64,000 bases of DNA from CAXXFQ01 sp963674475 (GTDB lineage: Bacteria > Planctomycetota > Planctomycetia > Pirellulales > Thermoguttaceae): contig CAXXFQ010000024.1 of NCBI GenBank assembly GCA_963674475.2, positions 992,001-1,056,000 on the forward strand, read 5' to 3'. The position numbers and the translations under genes are program-made. Below, in pieces: positions 28,581 to 37,561 of this stretch. Every line of letters begins with the position of its first letter. Within the stretch, counting starts at the first letter, position 1. Under the pieces are notes generated by a model that saw nothing but the letters and a program-made list of their open reading frames with translations, had not been told where the DNA came from and did not search any database.

Positions 28581-29519
28581 ATGGAATTTCCTCGACTTGA
28601 TCTAGAACAAGCGTTTACCGTGGAAAAACTTCCGGCAATGCCGCAGGTTGCCGTGCATATTTTGCAGCTTTCCCAAAACCCGGATGCCGGACCGGCCGAT
28701 TACGCCCGTCTGATCGAGGCCGACGCTGGACTGACCTTGCAGGTACTGCGTTTCGTCAACTCGTCCTATTTCGGTTTTCCCAACAAAATCTCGAACGTCC
28801 AACAAGCGATCACGCTTATCGGAGTTCGCGCGATCAAAAACTTCATTCTCTACAACGCCGTCTACAGCATGACGCCCAATCCGAAGTGCGTTTGCTTGGA
28901 TCTGAGAAAACTGTGGCAAGACTCCCTTCGTCGAGCCCTCTTTGCCCGCACGATGGGACAGATGCTGGGCATGGAAAACGCCGAAGAACCGTTCGCCGCC
29001 GCGCTGCTTCAAGACATGGCGGTCCCCCTCTTGGCCAAAGAGGTGCCTCAAGCGTACGAAACCCTTTTGGGAGCCCGAGATCAGAGCGAAAAGAAAGTAC
29101 GTCTTTCCCAACTCGAAGAACGCGCCTTCGGTTGGACCCACGCCGAAGCGGCCGGCATTGCCGCGCGTCAATGGGCCTTGCCCGATCGATTCGCCGCCCT
29201 GATCGAAGACCACTTGGGAATCGAACGGTGGATCGTCCAAAGTGATAGCGAGCCGGATCGAGTGGCCGTTTCGCTCTCGGCCCTGTTACCGGCAATCGAT
29301 GACACCGCCTGGCCCGAACATCGTCTGTTTGAAAAATATTACGAAAAATCGAAACCCCGTTGCGCTCCGTCCCTGAGCGAGCTGTTCGACAAGGTCGACC
29401 GCGAATTTGCCGAATTCGCCCCGATCCTCAAATTGGCGATTCCGAAAAGTTCACTGGCAAGCCGTTTGTCCGGTGAAGGGGAAGCGGACCAAGTCGAAGC
29501 GGTGGCAGCAGCCACCTAA
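28581..29519 (+). CDS. HDOD domain signalling protein
   Basis: The 312-residue protein carries an HDOD domain (about 12-215), a phosphohydrolase-like fold without the catalytic HD pair, used in signalling. Typical stretches are KLPAMPQVAVHILQLSQNPD, ADAGLTLQVLRFVNSSYFG and ISNVQQAITLIGVRAIKNFI (each conserved in the family). The C-terminal 90 residues are not recognised. The start at 28581 is chosen because conservation begins directly after it. Its TAA overlaps the stop of the convergent epimerase gene by 4 nt. Confidence 0.9.
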   Translation: MEFPRLDLEQAFTVEKLPAMPQVAVHILQLSQNPDAGPADYARLIEADAGLTLQVLRFVNSSYFGFPNKISNVQQAITLIGVRAIKNFILYNAVYSMTPNPKCVCLDLRKLWQDSLRRALFARTMGQMLGMENAEEPFAAALLQDMAVPLLAKEVPQAYETLLGARDQSEKKVRLSQLEERAFGWTHAEAAGIAARQWALPDRFAALIEDHLGIERWIVQSDSEPDRVAVSLSALLPAIDDTAWPEHRLFEKYYEKSKPRCAPSLSELFDKVDREFAEFAPILKLAIPKSSLASRLSGEGEADQVEAVAAAT

Positions 29520-30547
29520 TCCGGTTTTTTGGCAGACCATTCCTCATTTTGGTACCAGTCGACCAATCGGGCGATTCCTTCTTCGAGCGAGATTTCCGGT
29601 CGAAAATTGATCGCCCGATAAAGCGACTCGATCTCGGCACAGGTCGAGGTGACTTCGCCCGGCTGTCGCGAAAGAAATCGCTTTTGTGCGGTTTTCCCCC
29701 ACGCGAGTTCTAGCTGTTCGATCAGCCGGTTGAGCGTCACTGTCCGTCCGGTGCCGACGTTGAAAATCCGATACGGAACTTGGCCTTCGATATCGTTTCC
29801 CTTTGGCACGGTCGCTCCCTCCTCGATCCTCGCCGTCGGCGGCCGATCCAACAGTCGAACGAGACATTCGACGACGTCATCGATATAGGTAAAATCGCGA
29901 CGCAATTCCCCCGCGTCATACACCTCGATCGGGCGCCCTTCCAAAATCGCGCGGCTGAACTTCATCGGCGCCATGTCCGGCCGACCCCAAGGACCGTAGA
30001 CCGTAAAAAGCCGCGCCACGGTCGTCGGCAATCGATAAAGATGGCTGTAACTATGGGCCATAAGCTCCCCGGCCCGCTTCGTCGCCGCATAAAAACTGAT
30101 CGGACGATCGGCCGCTTGCTCCACCGAAAAAGGGCTCTCTTCACTGGCCCCATAGACCGAACTGGACGACGCAAAAAGCAGATGGCCTACCTCGGCCCGA
30201 CGGCATCCTTCGAACAGTTGGGCCGTTGCAACCAGATTATTATCGACATAGTCGTAGGGCGGTTTCCCACCGTCGCGAACCCCGGGCTGCGCGGCCAAGT
30301 GGACCACCCGAGCGATTTTCTCGCGGATAAAAAGTGCCTCGTTCGCCGATCGATCGGAAAGATCCAGTTTTTCAAAACGAAACGCGGGCTCCTTGATGAG
30401 CCGCTTCAGTCGGGCCTCTTTTAGGTCAACGTCATAATACGGCGTCAGCGCGTCGACACCCACGACCGACTCGCCTCGCGCAAGCAGCGCGCGTGTGAGA
30501 TGAAAACCGATAAATCCGGCCGCGCCGGTAACAAGGGTGGTAGTCAT
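29516..30547 (-). CDS. NAD-dependent sugar-nucleotide epimerase (UDP-glucuronate 4-epimerase-like)
   Basis: This is an extended short-chain dehydrogenase of 343 residues. The NAD-binding motif is TGAAGFIGFHL (7-17), the serine segment is FASSSSVYG, and the catalytic pair is in SFYAATKRAGE (Y153, K157). VDALTPYYDVDLKEARL and the downstream VYGPWGRPDMAP are typical of UDP-glucuronate 4-epimerases, which supply UDP-galacturonate for surface polysaccharide. dTDP-glucose dehydratase and UDP-glucose epimerase are less likely. No glycosyltransferase cluster adjoins it. Confidence 0.88.
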   Translation of the reverse strand: MTTTLVTGAAGFIGFHLTRALLARGESVVGVDALTPYYDVDLKEARLKRLIKEPAFRFEKLDLSDRSANEALFIREKIARVVHLAAQPGVRDGGKPPYDYVDNNLVATAQLFEGCRRAEVGHLLFASSSSVYGASEESPFSVEQAADRPISFYAATKRAGELMAHSYSHLYRLPTTVARLFTVYGPWGRPDMAPMKFSRAILEGRPIEVYDAGELRRDFTYIDDVVECLVRLLDRPPTARIEEGATVPKGNDIEGQVPYRIFNVGTGRTVTLNRLIEQLELAWGKTAQKRFLSRQPGEVTSTCAEIESLYRAINFRPEISLEEGIARLVDWYQNEEWSAKKPD

Positions 30548-30821
30548 TTTACTAAGCGAAAAGGGAGGATTTTTTTAAGAAACCTCGGTCTTTTCCCCCG
30601 ATCGGCAAACCGGGAATCCAGATCGAAGCCACGATAAGCTAAGCTTAACCGGAAAAGGGGAATCGCTCAATCGGGCCAAATCGGCTCTTGGCAAAAGGCC
30701 CACACCGTGGTCGGTACACGTTATCTTACCGGCTGCCGATCGGCCGGGCTTCACGACGAGCCTCCTTTCCCCCAACCACACTCCCCCCCCTTAACCAATC
30801 AAAGCCGTTTTCAGGAGTGCC

Positions 30822-31529
30822 ATGATGCGATATTTCCGGAATCTCGTTTTCCTTTGCGCCGTCGCCTTTTGGGCAATGACCTCGGTCGGTCACGGACAGC
30901 ATGTCCCGCCTTATGGACATCCTTACCCCTACCCGTATTATGGCGGCGCTTTTTACGATCCGGCCGCCGCCTATCCGGCCATTACCGACGCGATGCGAAA
31001 GGACACTTTCTATCGGGAACAGCAAGCCAATTTCCGTCAGACGCGTCAGATGCAATTCGAAAAACAAAAGGCGGAAAACCGACTCTTTCTCGACCAGGCG
31101 GTCCGACGAGGCCAAGAAAATCCGACCGTAACGGCGCAAAGCACGCTGGAATGGATGCACCAAAACCAACCAACCACTCCGGCACCGACGTATTACACCG
31201 CCGCCCCTGCCATGACCGAAGCCCCTTCGGCGACCAGATTAACCACATTGGTCAACACCAACGGCTGGCCGGGCGTCTTGGGGCTAAGCTATTTCGAGAA
31301 CGAGCGAAACGAGTTCGATCAACTGCAAAAACAACTTGAACAGGAATCCCAGAGCGGCCTCTCGACCGAACCAACCCGTCAGAAGATGCAATCGCTGCTG
31401 GGCCAGATGAAAAACCGACTCAAAGAGATAACCTCCCATTTGACCTACGCCGAATACCGACAGGCCAACGATCATCTCCTGAAGCTGAAAAAAAAGACCG
31501 CTTCTCTTATCCAGCCTCCCCTTCAATAA
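30822..31529 (+). CDS. Secreted protein of unknown function
   Basis: Not recognised. The 235 residues start with a signal peptide (LVFLCAVAFWAMTSVGHG), followed by a Pro/Tyr/Gly/His-rich stretch (PPYGHPYPYPYYGG). A charged alpha-helical region follows (about 60-105), then a Thr/Pro-rich linker and a second helical region rich in Gln and Lys (about 155-225), probably coiled coil. No cysteine is seen after the signal peptide. It ends about 85 nt before a strong bidirectional terminator and may be a cell-envelope structural protein. Confidence 0.7.
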   Translation: MMRYFRNLVFLCAVAFWAMTSVGHGQHVPPYGHPYPYPYYGGAFYDPAAAYPAITDAMRKDTFYREQQANFRQTRQMQFEKQKAENRLFLDQAVRRGQENPTVTAQSTLEWMHQNQPTTPAPTYYTAAPAMTEAPSATRLTTLVNTNGWPGVLGLSYFENERNEFDQLQKQLEQESQSGLSTEPTRQKMQSLLGQMKNRLKEITSHLTYAEYRQANDHLLKLKKKTASLIQPPLQ

Positions 31530-31612
31530 GAAAAAACGCCTTGGGATTCCACAACCATCTCAAGCGCATCGCCCCCTCGAAGCGAACCATCTCCAAAACC
31601 ATCTCCAAAAAG

Positions 31613-31657
31613 AATCCCGGTCCTTTTGAAAAGTGGCTCAAAAGGCCGGGATTTTTT
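31613..31657. terminator. Strong bidirectional intrinsic terminator
   Basis: AATCCCGG-(T)-CCTTTTGA pairs with TCAAAAGG-CCGGGATT, a 16-bp stem with one bulged T and an 8-nt loop, followed by TTTTT on the plus strand and preceded by an A-rich run that serves the other strand. It lies between the convergent genes at 30822 and 31683. Confidence 0.85.
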
Positions 31658-31682
31658 GGATTGGCATTTCTTTCAACCGCGA

Positions 31683-33023
31683 CTAATAAACCAAGTCCCG
31701 GAAATTCTTGACCGTGTGAAACGTGATAATGTTCCCGTTGTGCGAGTCCTTGGCGTCTTTATCGCCCGACCGGCTGAGAATTTGCAAATCGTCCCCGTCG
31801 AACACCATGCCGGCGTAATGCCGTCCCTGCCCGGCGTTTTCCCCGACGGCGACCAGCCCGGCGAAACACCAGTCGACACAGTTCTTCGAGAAATGCAACT
31901 GAAGCCGATGTCGCTCGTTGTTGGGCAAGTTGTACCGGTTCTTCGGGAGCCGTTCGGCACGGGTCATCGAGTCGGTCGCTTGGGAACTCAGAAGCCAGTA
32001 GAGCTTCGTTTCTTCGTCATACAGGATATGGAACCGCATCTGACCACCGGGCATCGGCACAAAGGCAACTTTTCGACCCGAGGGGACCGTTTCGAGCATC
32101 GTGGACATTGTCCCGTCTTCGTTCTCCTTGACCTTGCACAGACAGGCCAGCCCGGTGCCGCCGGTGTGGGCCCGCATGAAGATATGGAACGTTTTGCCTT
32201 TGGAATCGTACCAGTAATGGTCCGGATCGGTGAACTGGACGACGTTCGACTCCAGCCAACCGATCGGCGCGCAACCACGGCCACCAATCGAAGCCCCCTT
32301 CTTGGGATCGACCTTGAAAAAGGGAACGCCGAAGTAATCGAGTTCTTCTGATTTAACAAGATCGACAAACGGCTTTTGATCGGCGAATGTCCAGCTTTCC
32401 GGCTTTGTCAAATCGTCATTGACATTCGCTCTCATAAGAACCGGGGCCAATTCTCCGACCGGCCAATGCCGAATTCCACGGTCGAGCGTATTTTCCATCA
32501 CTAAATAGACGTATCCCCCTTTATACCAGACGTTGCAGGCCGACTGGTGCCAACGCCCGTCTTTGGTCAGATCGGCCGGTTTCGACCAGGTCTCGCCCCC
32601 GTCGTCGGATCGCACCACGCGCAGACGGCCCGAATGGCCCAACACGTAAAGCGATTTCCCCGCGACAAAAGGTCTCGCGTGACAAAACGGGAACGACGCC
32701 CGATAGGTCCACGTCTTGCCGTGGTCGTCGGAGGTGAAGATCCGACCGCGTTGGGCGTCCGGGTGATCGGCACCAAGTTCTTTGGCCCGTTTCGCCATCC
32801 CCTTGCCGCCGAAATCCATCGTCGCGACCAGCCGCCCGCTTTCAAGCCGCTCCAGTCCCGGCGTGTAGCAATAAATGTCCTGCGGGCTTGGCGAACGACA
32901 GACGACCACAAAATCGTTGGCCAGAGGACGAACCGGACCTTGGGCTTGAACCGGAGTCGTCATCGCGACACAGGCCGCGGCAATAACGAGAAAAGCCGAA
33001 ACAGATCGAAACGTTCGTTTCAT
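31683..33023 (-). CDS. Secreted sialidase-like (BNR/Asp-box) protein
   Basis: The product has 446 residues with a signal peptide ending near VQAQ (28). Asp-box motifs SDDHGKTWTY (about 97) and SDDGGETWSK (about 139) mark a six-bladed sialidase fold. Other matching segments are RLESGRLVATMDFGGKG and HYWYDSKGKTFHIFMRAHTG. The sialidase arginine triad cannot be assigned with confidence, so the substrate is unknown; many planctomycete members are probably glycosidases or lyases of other sugars. GGAG lies 9 nt before the ATG on the minus strand. Confidence 0.8.
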   Translation of the reverse strand: MKRTFRSVSAFLVIAAACVAMTTPVQAQGPVRPLANDFVVVCRSPSPQDIYCYTPGLERLESGRLVATMDFGGKGMAKRAKELGADHPDAQRGRIFTSDDHGKTWTYRASFPFCHARPFVAGKSLYVLGHSGRLRVVRSDDGGETWSKPADLTKDGRWHQSACNVWYKGGYVYLVMENTLDRGIRHWPVGELAPVLMRANVNDDLTKPESWTFADQKPFVDLVKSEELDYFGVPFFKVDPKKGASIGGRGCAPIGWLESNVVQFTDPDHYWYDSKGKTFHIFMRAHTGGTGLACLCKVKENEDGTMSTMLETVPSGRKVAFVPMPGGQMRFHILYDEETKLYWLLSSQATDSMTRAERLPKNRYNLPNNERHRLQLHFSKNCVDWCFAGLVAVGENAGQGRHYAGMVFDGDDLQILSRSGDKDAKDSHNGNIITFHTVKNFRDLVY

Positions 33024-33359
33024 CGGGAGTTGCTCCTTCGAGAAAAATCAACGTAAGGCGGGGAAGGCCTACCTGCGGAGATGGGCCGTGGAGGTACACA
33101 GAATGAATTTTCGGCAGGGGCCGCATAAAACCAAGTTACCGCGAAAAGGCGACCGTTTCCCCTGTTACTGTGCAAACCCCTATTATCCCTCATTTTCGTC
33201 TGATTCTCAATACCTTACCACCCAAGAAAAGGGTTTTCCGCATTTGGCTTCGGGCGTTTTGTAAGGGATCTTTACAGGAGGGCCGTTTCGTCCCACGCGC
33301 CTTCCTTGACAGCGGTTCCGTAGCTGGCCCGCGACAATCAAAAAAACTCGCCTAAATCG
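33024..33359. other. Divergent intergenic region upstream of the flippase gene
   Basis: These 336 nt separate divergent genes. A TTGACA at 33307-33312 has no -10 at proper spacing. I see no ORF, RNA gene or repeat in it. Confidence 0.4.
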
Positions 33360-34904
33360 ATGTCCAACCCGACCCTCCCCCAACAAATCGACGCCGATAC
33401 CGGAACTCCGGTCGAAGAATCGGCCGCGCTGCTGACGACCGACACCCTGGCCGACAGCGTGATGATCTTCTTGGCGTTGGCCCTCCTGCAACGGGTGGTC
33501 GGCTTCGTCCGGGCGGTCCTGTTTTGTCGCTGGCTGCCGCCGGAACAGCTCGGCCAATGGGACATGGCATTCAACTTCCTGATGCTCATCATGCCGCTGG
33601 CAATGCTGGCGCTGCCGAGTTGTCTGGGGCGTTACCTGGCCTTTTACGAACGCCAAGGACATCTTTATAGCTTCATCCGTCGTACGGCCCTCGCCACGTT
33701 CGGGTTTATCGCATTAACGGCCGTGATCCTGCTGGTCTTTCGAGGTTGGTTCTCCGAAATGATCTTCGGACTTCCCGACCAGACCGGCTTGGTCGCCTTG
33801 ATGGCATTGACCCTTGTCCTCGTCGCGCCGTCATTGTACCTGGGCGAATTGCTCACCGCGTTGCGCGCGGTCCGATTGGTCGCCGTCACGCAGATGATCA
33901 GCAGCTTTGGTTTCGCGGGCCTCGGAATCACGTTCCTGCTGGTCGCCGGATACCAAGTCGAAAGCGTCGTCTGGGCCTATGCCCTTTCCGGCGTCTTGGC
34001 GATCGCCGCCGGGCTCTGGCTGACCCGATCGTTTTGGCGTGGCTGGTCGATCCCCGACCGCCCGTTCGCCCAGCGACCGTTTTGGGCGAAAGTTTTGCCG
34101 TATATCGTTTGGATCTCCCTGGCCAGCCTTTTGGCCAACCTGTTCATCATCGCCGACCGATACATGATCATCCATTATTCCGGCGCCTCGCCCGACGGGG
34201 CCCTGGCAATGGTCGGCCAGTACCACAGCGGTCGTGTGCTGCCGGTCTTGTTGATCTCGGTCGCTCAGACGCTGGCCGCGATGACCTTGCCCCATTTGAG
34301 CGCCGACTGGGAATCGGGCAACATCAAACGCGTCCAAATCCGCACCCGAATGTTCTTGAAGCTGATCGGCTTCTGCATGTCGGCCGGAGGAGCTCTCTGC
34401 CTGATCGTCGCCCCGTTGCTGTTCGACTGGGCGCTGGGCGGCAAATACAACGACGGCCTGGCGATCCTGCCGTTGACGATGGCCTACGCCATCTGGTGGG
34501 CACTGATCATGGCGGCGGAAAACTACCTACTCTGTGCCGAGAAAGCGCGCTACGCCACCGCGGCGATCGGGTTCGGCCTCGTGTTGAACATCGTCCTAAA
34601 TCTGATCCTGCTGCCCCGCTACGGCCTCTGGGGCGCCGTCTACGCCACGGCCACCTCGAACCTCATCGTCCTGTTGATCGTCATCGCCATCAACCGCGCG
34701 CTCGGCTGCCGGATCGACCGAACCACGCTGGTCCTCCTCCTGGTCCCCGCCCTCTTCCTGATCGGCTACCTGCCCGTCCTGATCGTCCTGGCCATCCTGG
34801 CCATCGCCACCGGGTTCTTCAACCGCTGCCTAACCCACGAAGAACGAATTTTATTAGGCGAAACCTGGACCCACTACACCGGACGCTTTCGACGCGGGAA
34901 GTGA
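33360..34904 (+). CDS. Wzx/MATE-like polysaccharide flippase
   Basis: A 514-residue integral membrane protein with about 13-14 hydrophobic segments, typical of the MOP superfamily that moves lipid-linked oligosaccharides across the inner membrane. The first segment follows a 35-residue cytoplasmic leader. Characteristic parts are DSVMIFLALALLQRVVGFVR, RAVLFCRWLPPEQLGQWDM, and the polar segment NIKRVQIRTRMFLKLIG. No wzy or glycosyltransferase gene is next to it, so the carried sugar is unknown. It is a monocistronic gene. Confidence 0.87.
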   Translation: MSNPTLPQQIDADTGTPVEESAALLTTDTLADSVMIFLALALLQRVVGFVRAVLFCRWLPPEQLGQWDMAFNFLMLIMPLAMLALPSCLGRYLAFYERQGHLYSFIRRTALATFGFIALTAVILLVFRGWFSEMIFGLPDQTGLVALMALTLVLVAPSLYLGELLTALRAVRLVAVTQMISSFGFAGLGITFLLVAGYQVESVVWAYALSGVLAIAAGLWLTRSFWRGWSIPDRPFAQRPFWAKVLPYIVWISLASLLANLFIIADRYMIIHYSGASPDGALAMVGQYHSGRVLPVLLISVAQTLAAMTLPHLSADWESGNIKRVQIRTRMFLKLIGFCMSAGGALCLIVAPLLFDWALGGKYNDGLAILPLTMAYAIWWALIMAAENYLLCAEKARYATAAIGFGLVLNIVLNLILLPRYGLWGAVYATATSNLIVLLIVIAINRALGCRIDRTTLVLLLVPALFLIGYLPVLIVLAILAIATGFFNRCLTHEERILLGETWTHYTGRFRRGK

Positions 34905-35036
34905 GTAGATCTAGCTCTCTCTACAGAAAAACCTCGAAATCTCTTCGGCGGCAGTTGCGTACAACCCGACCGCACAACTCACAAGGCAAGCCGATCAAGG
35001 AGACTCACCGTCTTCATAAACTCCTAAAAAAACTTC

Positions 35037-36806
35037 CTATCTTTTTCGGTTGATACCTGTTCTATCTCCCAATCGCTCATTGACTTTCGATGAAATCACC
35101 TTGTTTTTCCGATCTTTTTCATCGAGTTCACTAATAAGCCGTTTCAACCCAATTTCACTCTTCTTGAAGGCCTCCTCGACATCGCCCATACTTTGAAACA
35201 TCGCTTTTATTATTTTGACTTTAGCCGCTTCCTTTTCCGAGGTAAAACTTTTCGTGATTTCCCTACCTTCGACTAAATGAATCGACTCCAGTCGATCATG
35301 ATTGTATTCGAGAATTAGCTGCGGATTCCCCTGTCTAAATCCACACGCCAATCCATGACGCTTTCCATAAGAATATTCAAAAACCCATTCCGGTATTTTC
35401 TCATTTGGTCGCCATCGATCAAAGACAAATAGAAAACCATTCTTTTTGCCGTCATCGTATTGGCATGCAAACTGCGGCTTTTCATCTTTATCAAGATAGA
35501 GACTCGATTCGTCTAGTTCCCTTTCTTCATTAAGACCACAAAGGGCCGCCACTTTCTCGTTTCTGTGCCTGGCAACAAAAGCCGCTTTTTGACTCAACTT
35601 TTCGATCAATTGAGGTGAATTCCCATGAGTGACCTTGAGAACCAGCTTGGTCCAGTAGTCTCTTATATCGAATTCCCTTCCCGATGGAAGATAAATGGGC
35701 AGCGTTTTGAGCGAACCGCCATACAAAACCCTTGAACGACCTACTTCCTTGTCAAAATCCATCAAGGCCAGCGGTCGACAAGTGACCCGATAACTTAATA
35801 CCGCAATTTTTTTTAACTCACTGGAAGAAGGAACCGAAAAAGGAGCTTCATCTCCTCTCTCTTGCATCGATAAAATTCCAACCACTTTCCCTGACTCGTT
35901 CACCAACGGACCGCCACCATATTCCGTCGAAACAGCAGCAGAATTTAGTTGTACCCATAGAAGCGTTTTCTCAAGATCGCCCCTTCGTTGCCTTCGATCT
36001 CCTCGACTCAATTCTTGAGAAGGATCAATGACCAATCCATTAACCACCGAATAAAGGCTATTTTCCAAACAGCCAAAAGCATAAATTTTGTCTTCTTCCT
36101 TCGCTTCCAAATTTTCGAAATCGAGATATCTCAAGTCTCGACAAGAAGCATCACAAGCAATTTGTAATATCGCCAAATCGTTTTCTGGGGATAATTGGAG
36201 ATAGCCTTTCACTTTATATTTCTTTCCATTGACCCCAACAATCTCTGCGGAAAATCCATTTTGAACCAAACGGTAACTTGTAGCGATCTTCCCGTCTGAA
36301 GAAAGAAAAAAGCCAGTTCCGGTCATTTTACTTTTTTCTTTTTGCACCTCAATCCGCACAACGGCTCGCCCGACTTCCTCGACCATTTTCGAGCTTTGCA
36401 TCTTTTCTTCATAATTTACCGATGGAATCTCATGAGCGATTTGCTTACTTTGAAGAAGCGGTTTTCCAAAGATCTGCTGAGATATCCAATTTTGGTCTTT
36501 TTCACTAAGCTGAGCTAAGAGAACCTTAACCACACTTCCATTGGATCTTTGAAGGCGAACCTTACCTTTGCGACATTCTAAAAAGGTCGCTTTTAGAATT
36601 ATCTTTCCCCTAGAATCACTCCAAGAGCGAATCGCCTCGGTTGGAACATCGGTTTTTATCACGTTTGGCGTATGATTTTTAATGACGGGAGACTCGGGGG
36701 GTTTATCTTGGGAAAATTTTGTCTTCGAAGCAAAAAATAAAAAAGAAACAACCAAGAGGACCGACAATCCCAAGTGAAAAATTGGATTCTTCAAAATCTT
36801 TGACAT
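35037..36806 (-). CDS. SHD1 domain joined to an inactive trypsin-like domain
   Basis: The 589 residues begin with a membrane anchor (about 11-27). Residues 58-110 form an SHD1 domain (IRSWSDSRGKIILKATFLEC, VLLAQLSEKDQNWI). Residues 140-325 are an S1C/HtrA-like fold: MTGTGFFLSSDGKIATSYRL, ENDLAILQIA, and STEYGGGPLVNESGKVVGI. The catalytic histidine position is arginine (R179) and the serine position is glycine (G297); only the aspartate (D210) remains, so it cannot be a normal serine protease. The C-terminal half includes MORN-like repeats (KKNGFLFVFDRWRPNEK, GKRHGLACGF) and a charged helix. The gene is clearly AT-rich relative to its surroundings. ATG 36806 is preferred over TTG 36833. Confidence 0.82.
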   Translation of the reverse strand: MSKILKNPIFHLGLSVLLVVSFLFFASKTKFSQDKPPESPVIKNHTPNVIKTDVPTEAIRSWSDSRGKIILKATFLECRKGKVRLQRSNGSVVKVLLAQLSEKDQNWISQQIFGKPLLQSKQIAHEIPSVNYEEKMQSSKMVEEVGRAVVRIEVQKEKSKMTGTGFFLSSDGKIATSYRLVQNGFSAEIVGVNGKKYKVKGYLQLSPENDLAILQIACDASCRDLRYLDFENLEAKEEDKIYAFGCLENSLYSVVNGLVIDPSQELSRGDRRQRRGDLEKTLLWVQLNSAAVSTEYGGGPLVNESGKVVGILSMQERGDEAPFSVPSSSELKKIAVLSYRVTCRPLALMDFDKEVGRSRVLYGGSLKTLPIYLPSGREFDIRDYWTKLVLKVTHGNSPQLIEKLSQKAAFVARHRNEKVAALCGLNEERELDESSLYLDKDEKPQFACQYDDGKKNGFLFVFDRWRPNEKIPEWVFEYSYGKRHGLACGFRQGNPQLILEYNHDRLESIHLVEGREITKSFTSEKEAAKVKIIKAMFQSMGDVEEAFKKSEIGLKRLISELDEKDRKNKVISSKVNERLGDRTGINRKR

Positions 36807-37059
36807 AAAATCACACCCCACATATAAAATCAAAAAACATTTTTTCTAAGTCGCCAGGTATCAACTTAATCTGAGTTCTTTCAAAAATCGTTTCAGCGAC
36901 TAAAAATGAATATTCAAAAAGATTTACAGAGTAACAGCTTAAATAAAATATAAAATTTTGGCTTTCCTGTCAATGAAACACCTGCCTGAATATGATTTAC
37001 AGCTATTTACTAACGCCATATAACCACCCCCCCAAGAGAGCCGATTTCCTAAATATGTA
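36807..37059. other. AT-rich divergent intergenic region
   Basis: About 250 nt, strongly AT-rich, between the SHD1/pseudo-trypsin gene and the padR promoter. A run of seven or more C residues lies near 37027-37033. No ORF or RNA gene is seen. Confidence 0.4.
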
Positions 37060-37089
37060 TTGACAGTCTATATATAGACCCGATATACT
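37060..37089 (+). promoter_or_regulatory. padR promoter with palindromic operator in the spacer
   Basis: TTGACA (37060-37065), an 18-nt spacer and TATACT (37084-37089) form the best sigma70-type promoter in the window. The spacer contains a perfect 14-bp palindrome, GTCTATATATAGAC (37066-37079). Its place between -35 and -10 fits repression by a dimeric regulator, most simply the PadR protein encoded downstream. A transcript from about 37096 would have a leader of roughly 100 nt. Confidence 0.75.
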
Positions 37090-37195
37090 CCTTCTAGTGA
37101 AAATGAAAATCTCCCATGGTGATCGGCGGCCGCTGAATGCGGACCGGGGGGGCGAGTCTTTTTCTTCTGGGGCAAGAACCGGGAGACCTCTTGTT

Positions 37196-37561
37196 ATGGA
37201 AAAATCTAGCGAAGGGATGCTGCGTGGGAACCTGGATCTTTTGGTGCTCTCCACGTTGCTCGACGGCGAAAAACACGGCTATCTGATCCAAAAAAACCTC
37301 CAGCGCAGCTCCGACGGCCTCGTCTCGATCCAGGCGGGCACCCTCTACCCGTTGCTGCACCGGCTCGAGGCGGACCATCTGATCCGAAGCCGTTGGGACG
37401 AGTCGACCAAGCGGCGGCGAAAATGCTACGAGCTGACCCGGGCCGGACAGAAACGGCTCCACAGCCAGGCGGTCCAATGGCGTGAATATGTCGCGTGCGT
37501 CCAGAAGATGCTCCAACCGCTGTTCGAACCGGGCGCGATCCCCGCGGGAGAAACCCCATGA
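37196..37561 (+). CDS. PadR-family transcriptional regulator
   Basis: This 121-residue winged-helix protein has the PadR signature: LRGNLDLLVLSTLLDGEKHG, then IQAGTLYPLLHRLEADHLI and RKCYELTRAGQKRL. Length matches the short PadR-s2 class. The frame is open from GTG 37097, but family alignment and GGAG 10 nt upstream favour ATG 37196. The stop overlaps the next start as ATGA, so the two are translationally coupled. Such regulators usually control a small membrane operon and their own gene; the target here is likely the palindromic promoter just upstream. Confidence 0.9.
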   Translation: MEKSSEGMLRGNLDLLVLSTLLDGEKHGYLIQKNLQRSSDGLVSIQAGTLYPLLHRLEADHLIRSRWDESTKRRRKCYELTRAGQKRLHSQAVQWREYVACVQKMLQPLFEPGAIPAGETP

